NCBI RefSeq assembly: GCF_019400985.1 | Contig: NZ_WTFF01000031.1 | Span: 1 to 35,304 of the forward strand | Length of the DNA stretch: 35,304 nucleotides | Origin: Streptomyces bambusae | GTDB taxonomy: Bacteria; Actinomycetota; Actinomycetes; Streptomycetales; Streptomycetaceae | Reading direction: 5' to 3' | In this document: positions 26,342 to 34,478 of the stretch, in pieces | Position numbering within the stretch: position 1 is the stretch's first letter | Layout of the letters: the number at the start of each line of letters is the position of its first letter | The notes under the pieces: generated by a model | The model's database searches: none | Seen by the model: only the letters and a program-made list of their open reading frames with translations | Told to the model about the DNA's origin: nothing | Program-made: the position numbers and the translations under genes

Positions 26342-28009
26342 ATGGCGGACGACGGATTCGACTTCAGTCCGGGGGCACAGATCCCCATCCAGGGCGGCGG
26401 CGGACAGACCGTGGCGACCAACGCGCTCGCCTCGGTCGCCTACCGCGACGGCGCCAGCGACACCACGCTCGACAAGATCACCGGCGCCGACAACGAGTAC
26501 CACAAGTCCACCGTCAAGAAGGGCAAGCTCTCCCTCTTCGCCCCCAGCCTCGGCGAGGCCTACAGCCGCGCCGTCGAGGCCCGGCTGCTCGGCGCGGCCC
26601 GCAAACCCCTGATCCAGTCCTTCGGCGCCGACCCCCAGACCGTCGTCGAGCACTGCCTCGCCGCCTCCCGCATCCGCAAGGAACGCGACCGCAAGCTCCG
26701 CTGGATCACCCTCGTCTGCGGAGTGGCCTTCCTCCCGGGCCTGCTCCTGTGGCTCGGCCTCTTCCAGCTCCGCAAGACCCTCGCCAAGAGCGAGGGCAAG
26801 CACAGCTCCTGGATCGGCACCGCCGTGCTCGTCGGCATCGCCCTGATCGCCACCGTGGCGATGTTCCGGCTGCCGTACACCGGCTTCTGGGGCTACTACC
26901 TGCGCGGCATGATCATCGCCCCGGCGCTCGGCTGGTTCCTGTCCCGCCGGATCTGCGAGAGCACCATCGTCGACCTGCGCGCCCGCTGGGAGGCCCTGCT
27001 CTCCGGCGGCGGCGTCCCCGCCAAGATCCCCGAGGCGGTCCCCGGGAACCCGGGCGACAAGGCGGCCGAGGAGCTCCGCCACCAGCTGGCCAAGCTCACC
27101 GCCGAGGACCGCAGCAACGCCGTCTTCTACGCCGGCCCCAAGGGAATACTGGGCATGGGCACCCGCTGGGGCAGCTGGCAGATGGCCGAGGAGCTCGTCC
27201 CCAAGGAAGGTCTCGCCGAGATCCACCCCTTCCGCAGCTGGGACGTCGCGCGCGCCATCCACGACCAGCTGAACCAGATCCACCGCGGCCCGCTGCACAC
27301 CGGCGGCCTCCCCGCCCCCGAGATCACCCACTGGATCGTCACCCCGGTCGGCGAGGGCGCCGCGGAAGTGGCCCGGCCCACCGGCGACGGCGTGCACGAC
27401 TTCCAGGTCAAGCCGCACGAGATCACCCGGATCTGCAACGAGCAGCAGTTCGGCCCCGGGAACCGCCACTACCTCGGCATCCAGTGGTCCCTGTGGGACG
27501 GCCAGCTGGTGATCACGATGATGGTCACGGTCACCGTGCTCCACGAGACCCTCCGCATCGAGGTCACCGGCCACGCCCTGGGCCCCCTGCACGGGCTGTT
27601 CACCACCAAGCCCGAACCCGACAAGGTCGAGGTGCCCAAGACCATCCGGTTCTGGGAGACCACCGAACGCATCCTGCCGGTCTGCAAGACCGAAGAGGTC
27701 GTACGCCTCATGGTGCGCGCCCCGCTCACCTGGTACCCGCCGCTGCTGGAGTGGCTCGGCGGCAAGCTGATCCTGCCCGAGCCGTTCGGCCTCCGGCACG
27801 TCTGGGCCGGCTCGATGTGGCGGCACCGCTTCATGGCGGACGACGTGATGCGCGCCGCGACCCCCGTCCTACGGGTGGTGCACGCGGCCGCGATCGGGGT
27901 CCTGGAGCAGAACGGCGTGGACACGGAGAAGTTCACCGGCCGCTCGTCGGTGGTCAGCGGCCTCGTCCAGGACCCCGCCCCGCGCAAGGCGGACGTCTAC
28001 GACGCCTAA
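26342..28009 (+). CDS. Conserved membrane protein of unknown function
   Basis: A 555-residue protein I do not recognise by family. The N-terminal 118 residues are hydrophilic and begin with a Gly/Gln-rich stretch (about 10-25). Three hydrophobic segments follow (about 120-143, 157-176 and 181-200). The remaining 350 residues are mixed, with a short hydrophobic piece in LVITMMVTVTVLH (about 390-402). Few cysteines and no known enzymatic motif are visible. ATG at 26342 follows GGTGGGGGCGAG. The gene is downstream of the EF-G-like gene, separated by a terminator, and converges on the HIT gene. A homologue in the same place exists, as I recall, in Streptomyces chromosomes. The hydrophilic ends could sit in the cytoplasm; that is inference. 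Confidence 0.85.
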   Translation: MADDGFDFSPGAQIPIQGGGGQTVATNALASVAYRDGASDTTLDKITGADNEYHKSTVKKGKLSLFAPSLGEAYSRAVEARLLGAARKPLIQSFGADPQTVVEHCLAASRIRKERDRKLRWITLVCGVAFLPGLLLWLGLFQLRKTLAKSEGKHSSWIGTAVLVGIALIATVAMFRLPYTGFWGYYLRGMIIAPALGWFLSRRICESTIVDLRARWEALLSGGGVPAKIPEAVPGNPGDKAAEELRHQLAKLTAEDRSNAVFYAGPKGILGMGTRWGSWQMAEELVPKEGLAEIHPFRSWDVARAIHDQLNQIHRGPLHTGGLPAPEITHWIVTPVGEGAAEVARPTGDGVHDFQVKPHEITRICNEQQFGPGNRHYLGIQWSLWDGQLVITMMVTVTVLHETLRIEVTGHALGPLHGLFTTKPEPDKVEVPKTIRFWETTERILPVCKTEEVVRLMVRAPLTWYPPLLEWLGGKLILPEPFGLRHVWAGSMWRHRFMADDVMRAATPVLRVVHAAAIGVLEQNGVDTEKFTGRSSVVSGLVQDPAPRKADVYDA

Positions 28010-28039
28010 GCGCTCCGCTGGACGTGCGGTGATGAAACC

Positions 28040-28133
28040 GCGGGCCGGTGGGGGCTGGTCGCTCCCCCAAGTTCTCGGCTGCGCTCGAACAGGGGGGACC
28101 CCCATCGCGGCGGAGCCGCATATGCGGACAGCC
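28040..28133. repeat. Dispersed intergenic repeat before the HIT gene terminator
   Basis: The sequence contains GCTCCCCCAAGTTCTCGGCT, a CGCTCGAACAGGGGGGACCC stretch and the palindrome CCGCATATGCGG (28116-28127 approximately). I recognise this combination as a frequent intergenic repeat in Streptomyces genomes. It sits in the 173-bp gap between two convergent genes and has no coding content. Confidence 0.6.
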
Positions 28134-28155
28134 CCGCGCCCCTGACGGGGCGCGG
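28134..28155. terminator. Bidirectional terminator between the membrane protein and HIT genes
   Basis: A perfect 9-bp stem (CCGCGCCCC, TGAC loop, GGGGCGCGG). It lies 125 nt after the membrane protein stop and 27 nt after the HIT stop on the opposite strand. Confidence 0.75.
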
Positions 28156-28182
28156 TACCGCACCGGACTTCGCTGAGCCCGC

Positions 28183-28743
28183 TTAGTCGGAGGGCCAGGC
28201 GTCGGCGAGCATCTGGCGGGTGTCGGCGAGGAGCTGGGGCAGGACGCGGGTGTGCCCGACGACGGGCATGAAGTTCGCGTCCCCGCCCCAGCGCGGCACG
28301 ATGTGCTGGTGCAGGTGAGCGGCGATGCCGGCGCCGGCTGCGACCCCCTGGTTGAGCCCGATGTTGAAGCCGTGCGCACCCGAGGCCTTGCGCAGCGCGA
28401 CCATGGCCCGCTTGGTGAAGTCCGCGACCTCGGCCGTCTCCGCACCGTCGAGGTCGGTGTAGTCGGCGACGTGCCGGTACGGGACGACGAGGGTGTGGCC
28501 GCCGTTGTAGGGGTACAGGTTGAGCACCGCGTACACGTGCCTGCCGCGGGCCACGACCAGCCCGTCCTCGTCGGCCATCTCCGGGATCCCGCAGAAGGGG
28601 CAGCCGTCGCCGGCCTCCGGGCCGGTGGGCTTGTTCTCGCCCTGGATGTACGCCATCCGATGGGGGGTCCACAGGCGCTGGAACGCGTCCTGCGTACCCA
28701 CACCGTTCTGCTGCACCGGCTCACTCGTCATGCCTTGCAGCAT
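28183..28743 (-). CDS. HIT family hydrolase (AP4A phosphorylase/hydrolase-like)
   Basis: A 186-residue histidine triad protein. The triad is HLHQHIV (H143, H145, H147); CPFC (48-51) and the histidine in LYPYNGGHTLVVPYRH form the other conserved sites. In Mycobacterium tuberculosis the gene in the same place after thrS encodes an AP4A phosphorylase; the activity here is inferred. Two starts are possible: ATG at 28743, with AAGG 4 nt upstream, and ATG at 28731 (MTSEPV), where AAGG is only one base away. I chose 28743. It lies 70 bp after thrS, with a perfect palindrome in the gap. Confidence 0.93.
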   Translation of the reverse strand: MLQGMTSEPVQQNGVGTQDAFQRLWTPHRMAYIQGENKPTGPEAGDGCPFCGIPEMADEDGLVVARGRHVYAVLNLYPYNGGHTLVVPYRHVADYTDLDGAETAEVADFTKRAMVALRKASGAHGFNIGLNQGVAAGAGIAAHLHQHIVPRWGGDANFMPVVGHTRVLPQLLADTRQMLADAWPSD

Positions 28744-28769
28744 ATGACCTTGCCGGTCGGTACGAGGAA

Positions 28770-28801
28770 GGCCCCCGGGAAGTGATCACTTCCCGGGGGC
28801 C
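28770..28801 (-). terminator. Perfect 32-bp palindrome between thrS and the HIT gene
   Basis: GGCCCCCGGGAAGTGA is followed at once by its exact inverse complement. As RNA it would fold with TGATCA in the loop. It begins 11 nt after the thrS stop, as a terminator would, but ends 26 nt before the HIT start, so it may also act as an attenuator or DNA operator for the HIT gene. Confidence 0.75.
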
Positions 28802-28812
28802 CGCCGTCACGG

Positions 28813-30789
28813 TCAGACCTGGACGCGGTCCTCGACGACCTTGACCAGCTTGGCCAGCGCCTCGGCCTTGGGGATGCCGTTCTCCTGCGAACCGTCGCGG
28901 TAGCGGAAGGAGACCGTGCCCGCGGCCATGTCCTCGTCACCGACGATGATCATGAACGGGACCTTCTGCTTCTGCCAGGTCCGGATCTTCTTCTGCATCC
29001 GGTCCGAGGAGGCGTCCACCTCGACCCGCAGGCCCTTCTTCTTCGCCTCGGCGGCGAACTCCTGCAGGTACTCCACGTGCGCGTCGCCGATCGGGATGCC
29101 GACCGCCTGCACCGGGGCCAGCCACGGCGGCATGGCGCCCGCGTAGTGCTCCAGCAGCACGGCGAAGAACCGCTCGATGGAGCCGAACAGCGCGCGGTGG
29201 ATCATGACCGGCCGCTGGCGCGAGCCGTCCGCCGCGGTGTACTCCAGGTCGAAACGCTCGGGGAGGTTGAAGTCGAGCTGGACGGTCGACATCTGCCAGG
29301 TGCGGCCGATGGCGTCGCGCGCCTGCACGGAGATCTTCGGGCCGTAGAACGCCGCGCCGCCCGGGTCGGGGGTCAGCGGCAGGCCCTGCTTCTCGGCGAC
29401 CTGCTGGAGTACCGCGGTGGCCTCCTCCCAGACCTCGTCCGAGCCGACGAACTTGGTCTCGTCCTTGGTGGACAGCTCCAGGTAGAAGTCGGTCAGACCG
29501 TAGTCGCGCAGCAGGTTCAGCACGAAGGTGAGGGTGCGGTCGAGCTCCTCGGCCATCTGCTCACGGGTGCAGTAGATGTGCGCGTCGTCCTGGGTGAAGC
29601 CGCGGGCCCGGGTCAGGCCGTGGACCACGCCGGACTTCTCGTACCGGTACACGGTGCCGAACTCGAACAGGCGCAGCGGCAGCTCCCGGTAGGAGCGCCC
29701 GCGCGCGTCGAAGATCAGGTTGTGCATCGGGCAGTTCATGGGCTTGAGGTAGTAGTCGGTACCACCGTCGAGCTGCATGGGGGGGTACATGCCCTCCGCG
29801 TACCAGTCCAGGTGACCGCTCTTCTCGAAGAGGGCGCCCTTGGTGGCGTGCGGCGAGTAGACGAACTCGTAGCCCTCCTCCTCGTGCCGGCGGCGCGAGT
29901 AGTCCTCCATGGTGCGGCGGATGATGCCGCCCTTGGGGTGGAAGACCGCCAGACCCGAACCGATCTCGTCCGGGATGGAGAAGAGGTCGAGCTCGTTGCC
30001 GAGCTTGCGGTGGTCGCGCTTCTCGGCCTCGGCGAGGAAGTCCAGGTGCGCCTTCAGCTCGTCCTTCGACGGCCAGGCGGTGCCGTAGATGCGCTGGAGC
30101 TGCTTGTTCTTCTCGCTGCCTCGCCAGTACGCCGAGGCGTTGCGCATCAGCTTGAACGCCGGAATGTTCCGGGTGCTGGGCAGATGCGGACCACGGCACA
30201 GGTCGCGCCAGCACAGCTCGCCCGTCTTCGCGTCCAGGTTGTCGTAGATGGTCAGCTCGCCGGCGCCGACCTCGACGTTCGCGCCGTCGTCGGTGGAGGC
30301 CGAGCCCTTGATGCCGATGAGCTCCAGCTTGTACGGCTCGTCCGCGAGCTCCTCGCGGGCGGCCTCGTCGGTGACGACGCGGCGGGCGAACTTCTGCCCC
30401 CGCTTCTGGATCTCCTGCATCTTCTTCTCGATGGCCTTCAGGTCATCGGGGGTGAAGGGCTTGGCGACGTCGAAGTCGTAGTAGAAGCCGTCCCGGACCG
30501 GCGGGCCGATGCCCAGCTTGGCCTCGGGGAAGAGCTCCTGCACGGCCTGGGCCATGACGTGCGCGGTCGAGTGACGCAGGATGTTCAGGCCGTCCTCGGA
30601 GGAGATCTCCACCGGCTCGACGGTCTCGCCGTCCTTGACCTCGTACGACAGGTCCTTCAGCTCGCCGGCCACGCGGGCGGCGATGACGGTGCGCTCGCCG
30701 GGGAAGAGGTCCGCCGCCGTGGTGCCCGTGGTCACCACGCGCTCTTCCCGCTCGGAATCGCGTTGGATGATCACACGGACGTCTGACAC
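28813..30789 (-). CDS. thrS: Threonyl-tRNA synthetase
   Basis: A 658-residue class II synthetase that charges tRNA-Thr. A TGS domain (1-60) is followed by the editing domain with HSTAHVMA (73-80) and CRGPH. The catalytic core has PMNCPMHN (zinc-binding cysteine), YRYEKSG and [14 protein letters not shown] (motif 2 region) and [20 protein letters not shown] (motif 3). The C-terminal 100 residues form the anticodon-binding domain. GTG at 30789 has CAGGAGAG at good spacing; upstream frames up to 30891 are not needed. The leader holds a small GCAGTG-GT-CACTGC hairpin (30817-30830), but I do not see a T-box. A possible -10 (TACGAT) lies at 30841-30846 on the minus strand. Confidence 0.98.
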   Translation of the reverse strand: MSDVRVIIQRDSEREERVVTTGTTAADLFPGERTVIAARVAGELKDLSYEVKDGETVEPVEISSEDGLNILRHSTAHVMAQAVQELFPEAKLGIGPPVRDGFYYDFDVAKPFTPDDLKAIEKKMQEIQKRGQKFARRVVTDEAAREELADEPYKLELIGIKGSASTDDGANVEVGAGELTIYDNLDAKTGELCWRDLCRGPHLPSTRNIPAFKLMRNASAYWRGSEKNKQLQRIYGTAWPSKDELKAHLDFLAEAEKRDHRKLGNELDLFSIPDEIGSGLAVFHPKGGIIRRTMEDYSRRRHEEEGYEFVYSPHATKGALFEKSGHLDWYAEGMYPPMQLDGGTDYYLKPMNCPMHNLIFDARGRSYRELPLRLFEFGTVYRYEKSGVVHGLTRARGFTQDDAHIYCTREQMAEELDRTLTFVLNLLRDYGLTDFYLELSTKDETKFVGSDEVWEEATAVLQQVAEKQGLPLTPDPGGAAFYGPKISVQARDAIGRTWQMSTVQLDFNLPERFDLEYTAADGSRQRPVMIHRALFGSIERFFAVLLEHYAGAMPPWLAPVQAVGIPIGDAHVEYLQEFAAEAKKKGLRVEVDASSDRMQKKIRTWQKQKVPFMIIVGDEDMAAGTVSFRYRDGSQENGIPKAEALAKLVKVVEDRVQV

Positions 30790-30966
30790 CGGTCTCTCCT
30801 GAACTGTCGGGGTGCCGCAGTGGTCACTGCGCGCGTGTGAATCGTACCGAGCCGGGGTGCCCGCCCGCGAAACGGATATCCGGTCGCACACGATCGCGGC
30901 CGGTGGTTAGCGTGACGGCCGTCCGAGCCGCCGGAGGCGGCCACGGCCCGCGAAGGGACCTGCCGC

Positions 30967-31518
30967 ATGTCCGACCTGCCCACCGCGCCCCCTGTGCGCG
31001 TACGCCCGCTCGACCTCGCCGAGGACGCCACCGCGGAGGCCGTGCACCGGATCGGCCGTGCCGCCTACGCCGTGGAGGCCGGCCTGATCGGCTTCGACGG
31101 GATACCGGCGCTGCGCGAGAGCCTGGCGGAGCTGCGGGCGCGGCCGCTGCACTGGCTGGGCGCGGTGACCGGGGGCGGGGAGATCACGGGCGGGGAGATC
31201 GCGGGCGGGGAGATCGCGGGCGGGGAGATCGCGGGCGGGGAGATCGCGGGATTCCTCGCGTGGGAGGAGGACCCGGCTGGCGGCGGCGTGTGCGTGGACC
31301 GGCTGTGCGTGGACCCCGGCTGGTTCCGCAGGGGCGTCGCCGGCGCGCTGGTCGGTCGCCTGCTGGCCGAGGTGCCGCCGGGCCGGACCGTCTCGGTCAC
31401 GACGGGTGCGCGGAACACGCCCGCCGTCGCTCTCTACGAGCGGCTGGGGTTCGCGCGGGGCGCGGACTTCTCGCCGGTCGCCGGTCTCGTGATGGCCTCC
31501 TTCGTCCGCCGCGTCTGA
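30967..31518 (+). CDS. GNAT family N-acetyltransferase with in-frame repeat insertion
   Basis: A 183-residue GNAT-fold acetyltransferase. The acetyl-CoA motif is RRGVAG (121-126) within DRLCVDPGWFRRGVAGALV, and motif B reads NTPAVALYERLGF (150-162). Residues 70-95 are five copies of a GGEIA-type pentapeptide, coded by a 15-bp tandem repeat, placed just before the FLAWEED strand. Removing four copies would leave a normal-looking beta strand (GGEIAGFLAW), so this is a repeat expansion in a loop or strand. ATG at 30967 follows GAAGGGA. The gene is divergent from thrS and converges on the OB-like gene with 22 bp between stops. The substrate is unknown. Confidence 0.88.
   Translation: MSDLPTAPPVRVRPLDLAEDATAEAVHRIGRAAYAVEAGLIGFDGIPALRESLAELRARPLHWLGAVTGGGEITGGEIAGGEIAGGEIAGGEIAGFLAWEEDPAGGGVCVDRLCVDPGWFRRGVAGALVGRLLAEVPPGRTVSVTTGARNTPAVALYERLGFARGADFSPVAGLVMASFVRRV
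31173..31247 (+). repeat. Five tandem copies of a 15-bp unit inside the GNAT gene
   Basis: Unit GGCGGGGAGATCGCG (with one or two edge variants) repeats five times with an exact 15-bp period. The period keeps the frame, so copy-number change would alter protein length without a frameshift. Confidence 0.92.
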
Positions 31519-31540
31519 ACGCTCGCGTTCCCCGTCGGCC

Positions 31541-32788
31541 TCAGTCGTCCGACGGGAGGATCTCCGAGGAGTCGGAGGAGTCGAAGGCCTCGTGGAGGGT
31601 CTTCATCAGGCGGTCGCGTTCGACCTCGTCCAGGGCGACGGGGGTGACGGCCGAGGCGTCGGTCAGGCGGCGGAAGCCCCCGCGGCGCTGGAGGCGGCCG
31701 GTGAGCCGGACCGGGAGGCCGGTGAGGTGGGCGTGGCCGGCGGTGCGGTAGGCGTCCTCGTCGAGGGCGGCGCGTACGGAGGGGACGTCCGCGCCGGACA
31801 GCACGCGCAGCCGGACGGTGCCCCCGCTGCCGGTGGCCGAGCGGCGCATGCGGACCACGGTGCCGGTGACGGTGACGGGGACGGCGGGTTCGCCGCGGGT
31901 GTAGCGGGCGGCGGCTTCGCGGAGCACGGGGAGGTCGCCCGGGGAGAAGTCGACGGGTTCGGGGCGGGCCGCGCAGCCGGCGGGGGTGCCGGCGGCGGGG
32001 GCCCAGGCGAGGGCGACGCGGGCGCCTTCGGAGCCGTGGACGAGGGCGATCAGGGCCTCGGCGAGCTCGCGGCTGACGCCTGCCTCGACGGCGGCGTCGA
32101 AGGCCTCCATGCCGCCGGTCGCGCGCCGGTAGTCGACGGCCTCGCGGGCGGCGTGCAGGGCGTGGTGGAGCCGGGCGACGGTGCCCCGGCCGCCGTCGAC
32201 GGGCACGTAGGCGGTGAGCCGGCCGCGGCCGGGGGCGGGTCCCACGAGTACGCCGTCCAGGGCGCGTTCGGCGTGGCCGCGGTGGCGGGCGCCGTGGTAG
32301 CCGACGCGGGCGCGCTCGGCGAGGGCGGCGGCGAGGAGCAGTTGGCGGGCGGCGGAGCGGAGCTGCTCCTGCACGCTCCAGGCGGCGTCGCCGCGGGGGC
32401 CGTAGGGCCGGCCCTCGGGGGCCTCGCGGAGGTAGTGGACCTCGTCGCTGGGTACGGACAGCCCGAACAGCACCTCGCGGGCCGAGGGCAGGCCGCAGTG
32501 CGCGAGCGCGGCCAGGGCCTCCTCCAGCAGGTCGGCGCAGTCGGGGAAGGCGCGGGTCTCGGGGACGAGGAGGCTGGTGCCGGTGCGGCCGGGCGGGGTC
32601 CAGCGGCCGTAGCGTCCGGCGGGGCCGCCGCGCCGCTGCCAGCCGTGCCGGCGCAGCAGCGCGCCGAGGACGGCGGGGTCGACCCGGGCGGCGTCGGGGA
32701 CGGCGGGGCCGGCGTCGAGGCCGGCGTCCGGGCCGGGGCCGGGGGCGGTGAGGGCGGGCTGCGGTGGTTGCGGGTTCGGCCAGTGCAT
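31541..32788 (-). CDS. Conserved hypothetical protein with OB-like C-terminal region, coupled to DUF4365 gene
   Basis: A 415-residue soluble protein I cannot assign to a named family. After a Pro/Ala-rich leader (1-35), residues 38-95 (LGALLRRHGWQRR...YGRWTPPG...LLVPETRAFPDCADLLEEAL) look like a small alpha/beta module, similar in pattern to HicA-like or dsRBD-like folds. A helical middle (about 135-295) follows. Residues 302-385 (VPVTVTGTVVRM...VRLTGRLQRRGGFRRL) read like an OB-type beta barrel. The acidic tail ends SSDSSEILPSDD. ATG at 32788 shares its A with the DUF4365 stop (TGATG), so the two are translationally coupled and probably act together, plausibly on nucleic acid. That role is inferred. 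Confidence 0.72.
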   Translation of the reverse strand: MHWPNPQPPQPALTAPGPGPDAGLDAGPAVPDAARVDPAVLGALLRRHGWQRRGGPAGRYGRWTPPGRTGTSLLVPETRAFPDCADLLEEALAALAHCGLPSAREVLFGLSVPSDEVHYLREAPEGRPYGPRGDAAWSVQEQLRSAARQLLLAAALAERARVGYHGARHRGHAERALDGVLVGPAPGRGRLTAYVPVDGGRGTVARLHHALHAAREAVDYRRATGGMEAFDAAVEAGVSRELAEALIALVHGSEGARVALAWAPAAGTPAGCAARPEPVDFSPGDLPVLREAAARYTRGEPAVPVTVTGTVVRMRRSATGSGGTVRLRVLSGADVPSVRAALDEDAYRTAGHAHLTGLPVRLTGRLQRRGGFRRLTDASAVTPVALDEVERDRLMKTLHEAFDSSDSSEILPSDD

Positions 32789-33333
32789 CAGGGTGTCCCT
32801 CCCGACCCGACCCGGGTCATGATCTCGCACAGCGCCCGGTCGTCGAAGATCCGCGTGGTCGGGATCCGTACGGTGGTCCGGCGCCGGCCGGTCACGGGGT
32901 GCCCGGCGAGGTTGGTCCAGTAGCAGCAGTGCCGCAGGTCGAGCCGGTCGTGGCCGGCGTTCAGCCAGTGCTCGCGCTCGCGCGGCACGAGCATGACCAC
33001 GAGGATCTTGTGCACGGCGACCGGGGTCCGGGCGAGCTTCACCAGGTGCTCGTTGTCGAGGGTGAAGGCGAAGGTGGGGCCGGGCGGGCGGGGCGGGGTC
33101 TGGTAGGTGGCCTTCAGCTGCACCTTGACGGTGACCTCGTCGTCGACGGTGTGCTCGGGTGCTCCGTGGCTGACGTGCCAGTCGATGCCGTTGTCCGGGA
33201 AGGGCTGCGAGAGCGAGCAGCCGGCCGCCGCGGCGACGGCGTGCAGGTACGCCACCTGGAGGGTCTCCATGCAGGCGGTGGTGGCGAGGGTGCCGCGCAG
33301 CACCTCGCCCGGTTCGGGCTGCGTCAGGGCCAT
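32788..33333 (-). CDS. DUF4365 domain protein, PD-(D/E)XK nuclease-like
   Basis: A 181-residue protein with the DUF4365 pattern. The likely active-site layout is E23 (in a helix, CMETLQVAYLHAVAAAAGC), D51 (DNGIDWHV) and Q72-x-K74 (VKVQLKATY), which fits a PD-(D/E)XK fold in its (D)...(Q)xK variant. The C-terminal half holds conserved-looking HKILVVMLVP and CCYWTNLAG strands. ATG at 33333 is preceded by GGGGAG at a short distance; further upstream starts give a poorly conserved leader. It overlaps the downstream gene as TGATG. Related proteins are common near mobile and defence genes in bacteria, though this locus is otherwise housekeeping. Nuclease activity is predicted, not shown. Confidence 0.78.
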   Translation of the reverse strand: MALTQPEPGEVLRGTLATTACMETLQVAYLHAVAAAAGCSLSQPFPDNGIDWHVSHGAPEHTVDDEVTVKVQLKATYQTPPRPPGPTFAFTLDNEHLVKLARTPVAVHKILVVMLVPREREHWLNAGHDRLDLRHCCYWTNLAGHPVTGRRRTTVRIPTTRIFDDRALCEIMTRVGSGGTP

Positions 33334-33570
33334 GGCTCCCCGTGCCTTCCAGGCCGGCTTGGGGGCGTGGTGACGTCCGATCACCTGTGCGGTCCCCCAG
33401 GGGAGTTGTCTCCGATCCCGGCGGCCCGCAAACGGCGTAGCGGGCAAACTGCGCGGGTATCACCGGTTCGGGCAGTCCCCCAGCCACCACCGGGTGGGGG
33501 TGGTGCCCCCGGCGCGGCTGGCCGCGGGGGTGCGGGGCGCCATCTGCCGATCGGGGACGAGGAGTTCGCC

Positions 33571-34296
33571 ATGTCGCGCTGGTACGAGGGCCCGCTGGCC
33601 TCATTCGACACGGAGACCACCGGGGTGGACGTCGAGCAGGACCGGATCGTGTCCGCCGCGCTCGTCGTGCAGGAGTGCGCGGGCGGCCGGGTCCGCGCGA
33701 CGCGCTGGCTGGTCAATCCGGGCATACCGGTGCCCGAGGGTGCCACGCAGGTGCACGGTCTGACGGACGAGCACCTCCAGCGGCACGGGCGCTGGCCGGC
33801 GCCGGTCGTGGAGGAGATTGCGCGGGCGCTGGCCGAGCAGCAGCTGGCGGGCCGTCCGGTGGTGGTGATGAACGCGCCGTTCGATCTGACGCTGCTGGAC
33901 CGGGAGTTGCGCCGGCACCGGGCGTCGACGCTTGCGAGGTATCTGGACAACAGGCCGCTGACGGTGCTGGATCCGCGGGTGCTGGACAAGCACCTGGACC
34001 GCTACCGCAAGGGCCGGCGGACGCTGACGGACCTGTGCGCTCACTACGGGATAGAGCTGGCGGAGGCGCACGACGCGGCGGCGGACGCGCTGGCTTCGCT
34101 GGAGGTGGTGCGGGCGGTGGGGCGGCGGTTCGCGGCGCGGCTGGAGCGGCTGACGCCGGCGGAGCTGCACACGTTGCAGGCGGTGTGGCACGCGGCGCAG
34201 GCGCGGGGGCTGCAGGCCTGGTTCGCCCGCAACGGGTCGGAGGAGGCGGTGGATCCGCACTGGCCGCTGCGCCCGGAGCTGCCGGCCGCCGCGTGA
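33571..34296 (+). CDS. 3'-5' exonuclease, DEDDh family (DnaQ-like)
   Basis: A 241-residue exonuclease of the DnaQ/DEDDh superfamily. Catalytic residues are D13 and E15 (SFDTETTG), D105 (NAPFDLTLL) and H167/D172 (EAHDAAADA), so all five positions are present. VHGLTDEHL is the conserved segment after ExoII-type strands. There is no polymerase or BRCT domain. ATG at 33571 has GAGGAG about 8 nt upstream. It is divergent from the DUF4365 gene, with 237 bp between the starts; no paired promoter elements stand out there. It could act in proofreading, repair or RNA turnover, and the sequence does not tell which. Confidence 0.92.
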   Translation: MSRWYEGPLASFDTETTGVDVEQDRIVSAALVVQECAGGRVRATRWLVNPGIPVPEGATQVHGLTDEHLQRHGRWPAPVVEEIARALAEQQLAGRPVVVMNAPFDLTLLDRELRRHRASTLARYLDNRPLTVLDPRVLDKHLDRYRKGRRTLTDLCAHYGIELAEAHDAAADALASLEVVRAVGRRFAARLERLTPAELHTLQAVWHAAQARGLQAWFARNGSEEAVDPHWPLRPELPAAA

Positions 34297-34327
34297 CGCC
34301 CACCTATGAATGCCCGTGACATGCGGA

Positions 34328-34357
34328 AGGCCGGTCCGTCGTCAGACGGACCGGCCT
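34328..34357. terminator. Bidirectional terminator between exonuclease and tRNA-Val
   Basis: A perfect 13-bp stem (AGGCCGGTCCGTC and its complement) with a GTCA loop. It starts 32 nt after the exonuclease stop and lies 8 nt beyond the mature 3' end of the tRNA on the minus strand. Confidence 0.85.
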
Positions 34358-34364
34358 GTCCCGG

Positions 34365-34436
34365 TGGGCGATACTGGGATCGAACCAGTGACCCCTTCGG
34401 TGTGAACGAAGTGCTCTCCCGCTGAGCTAATCGCCC
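34365..34436 (-). tRNA. tRNA-Val (anticodon CAC)
   Basis: A 72-nt cloverleaf on the minus strand. The acceptor arms GGGCGAT and ATCGCCC pair; the D arm is GCTC/GAGC; the anticodon stem is CTTCG/CGAAG with loop TTCACAC, giving anticodon CAC (reads GTG codons); the T arm is ACTGG/CCAGT with loop TTCGATC. The discriminator is A. The next bases are CCG, so the CCA end is not encoded and must be added by CCA transferase, as usual in actinobacteria. Confidence 0.97.
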
Positions 34437-34449
34437 GGGAACGGACTGA

Positions 34450-34478
34450 ACCATACAGGGATCGTCGGGGTGGTTCAA
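34450..34478 (-). promoter_or_regulatory. Promoter of tRNA-Val
   Basis: On the minus strand TTGAAC (34473-34478) and TATGGT (34450-34455) are separated by exactly 17 bp, matching a vegetative sigma-70-type promoter. The predicted start lies about 7 nt before the mature tRNA 5' end. The -35 box overlaps the TGA stop (34475-34477) of the SRPBCC gene. Confidence 0.8.

Noticed and set aside
30790..30966. T-box leader for thrS
   Set aside because: No AGGGTGG-like T-box sequence or long stem I with specifier loop is visible in this short leader.
34365..34436. Integration site of a mobile element at tRNA-Val
   Set aside because: No integrase, excisionase or duplicated tRNA 3' end is seen in the adjacent 2 kb.
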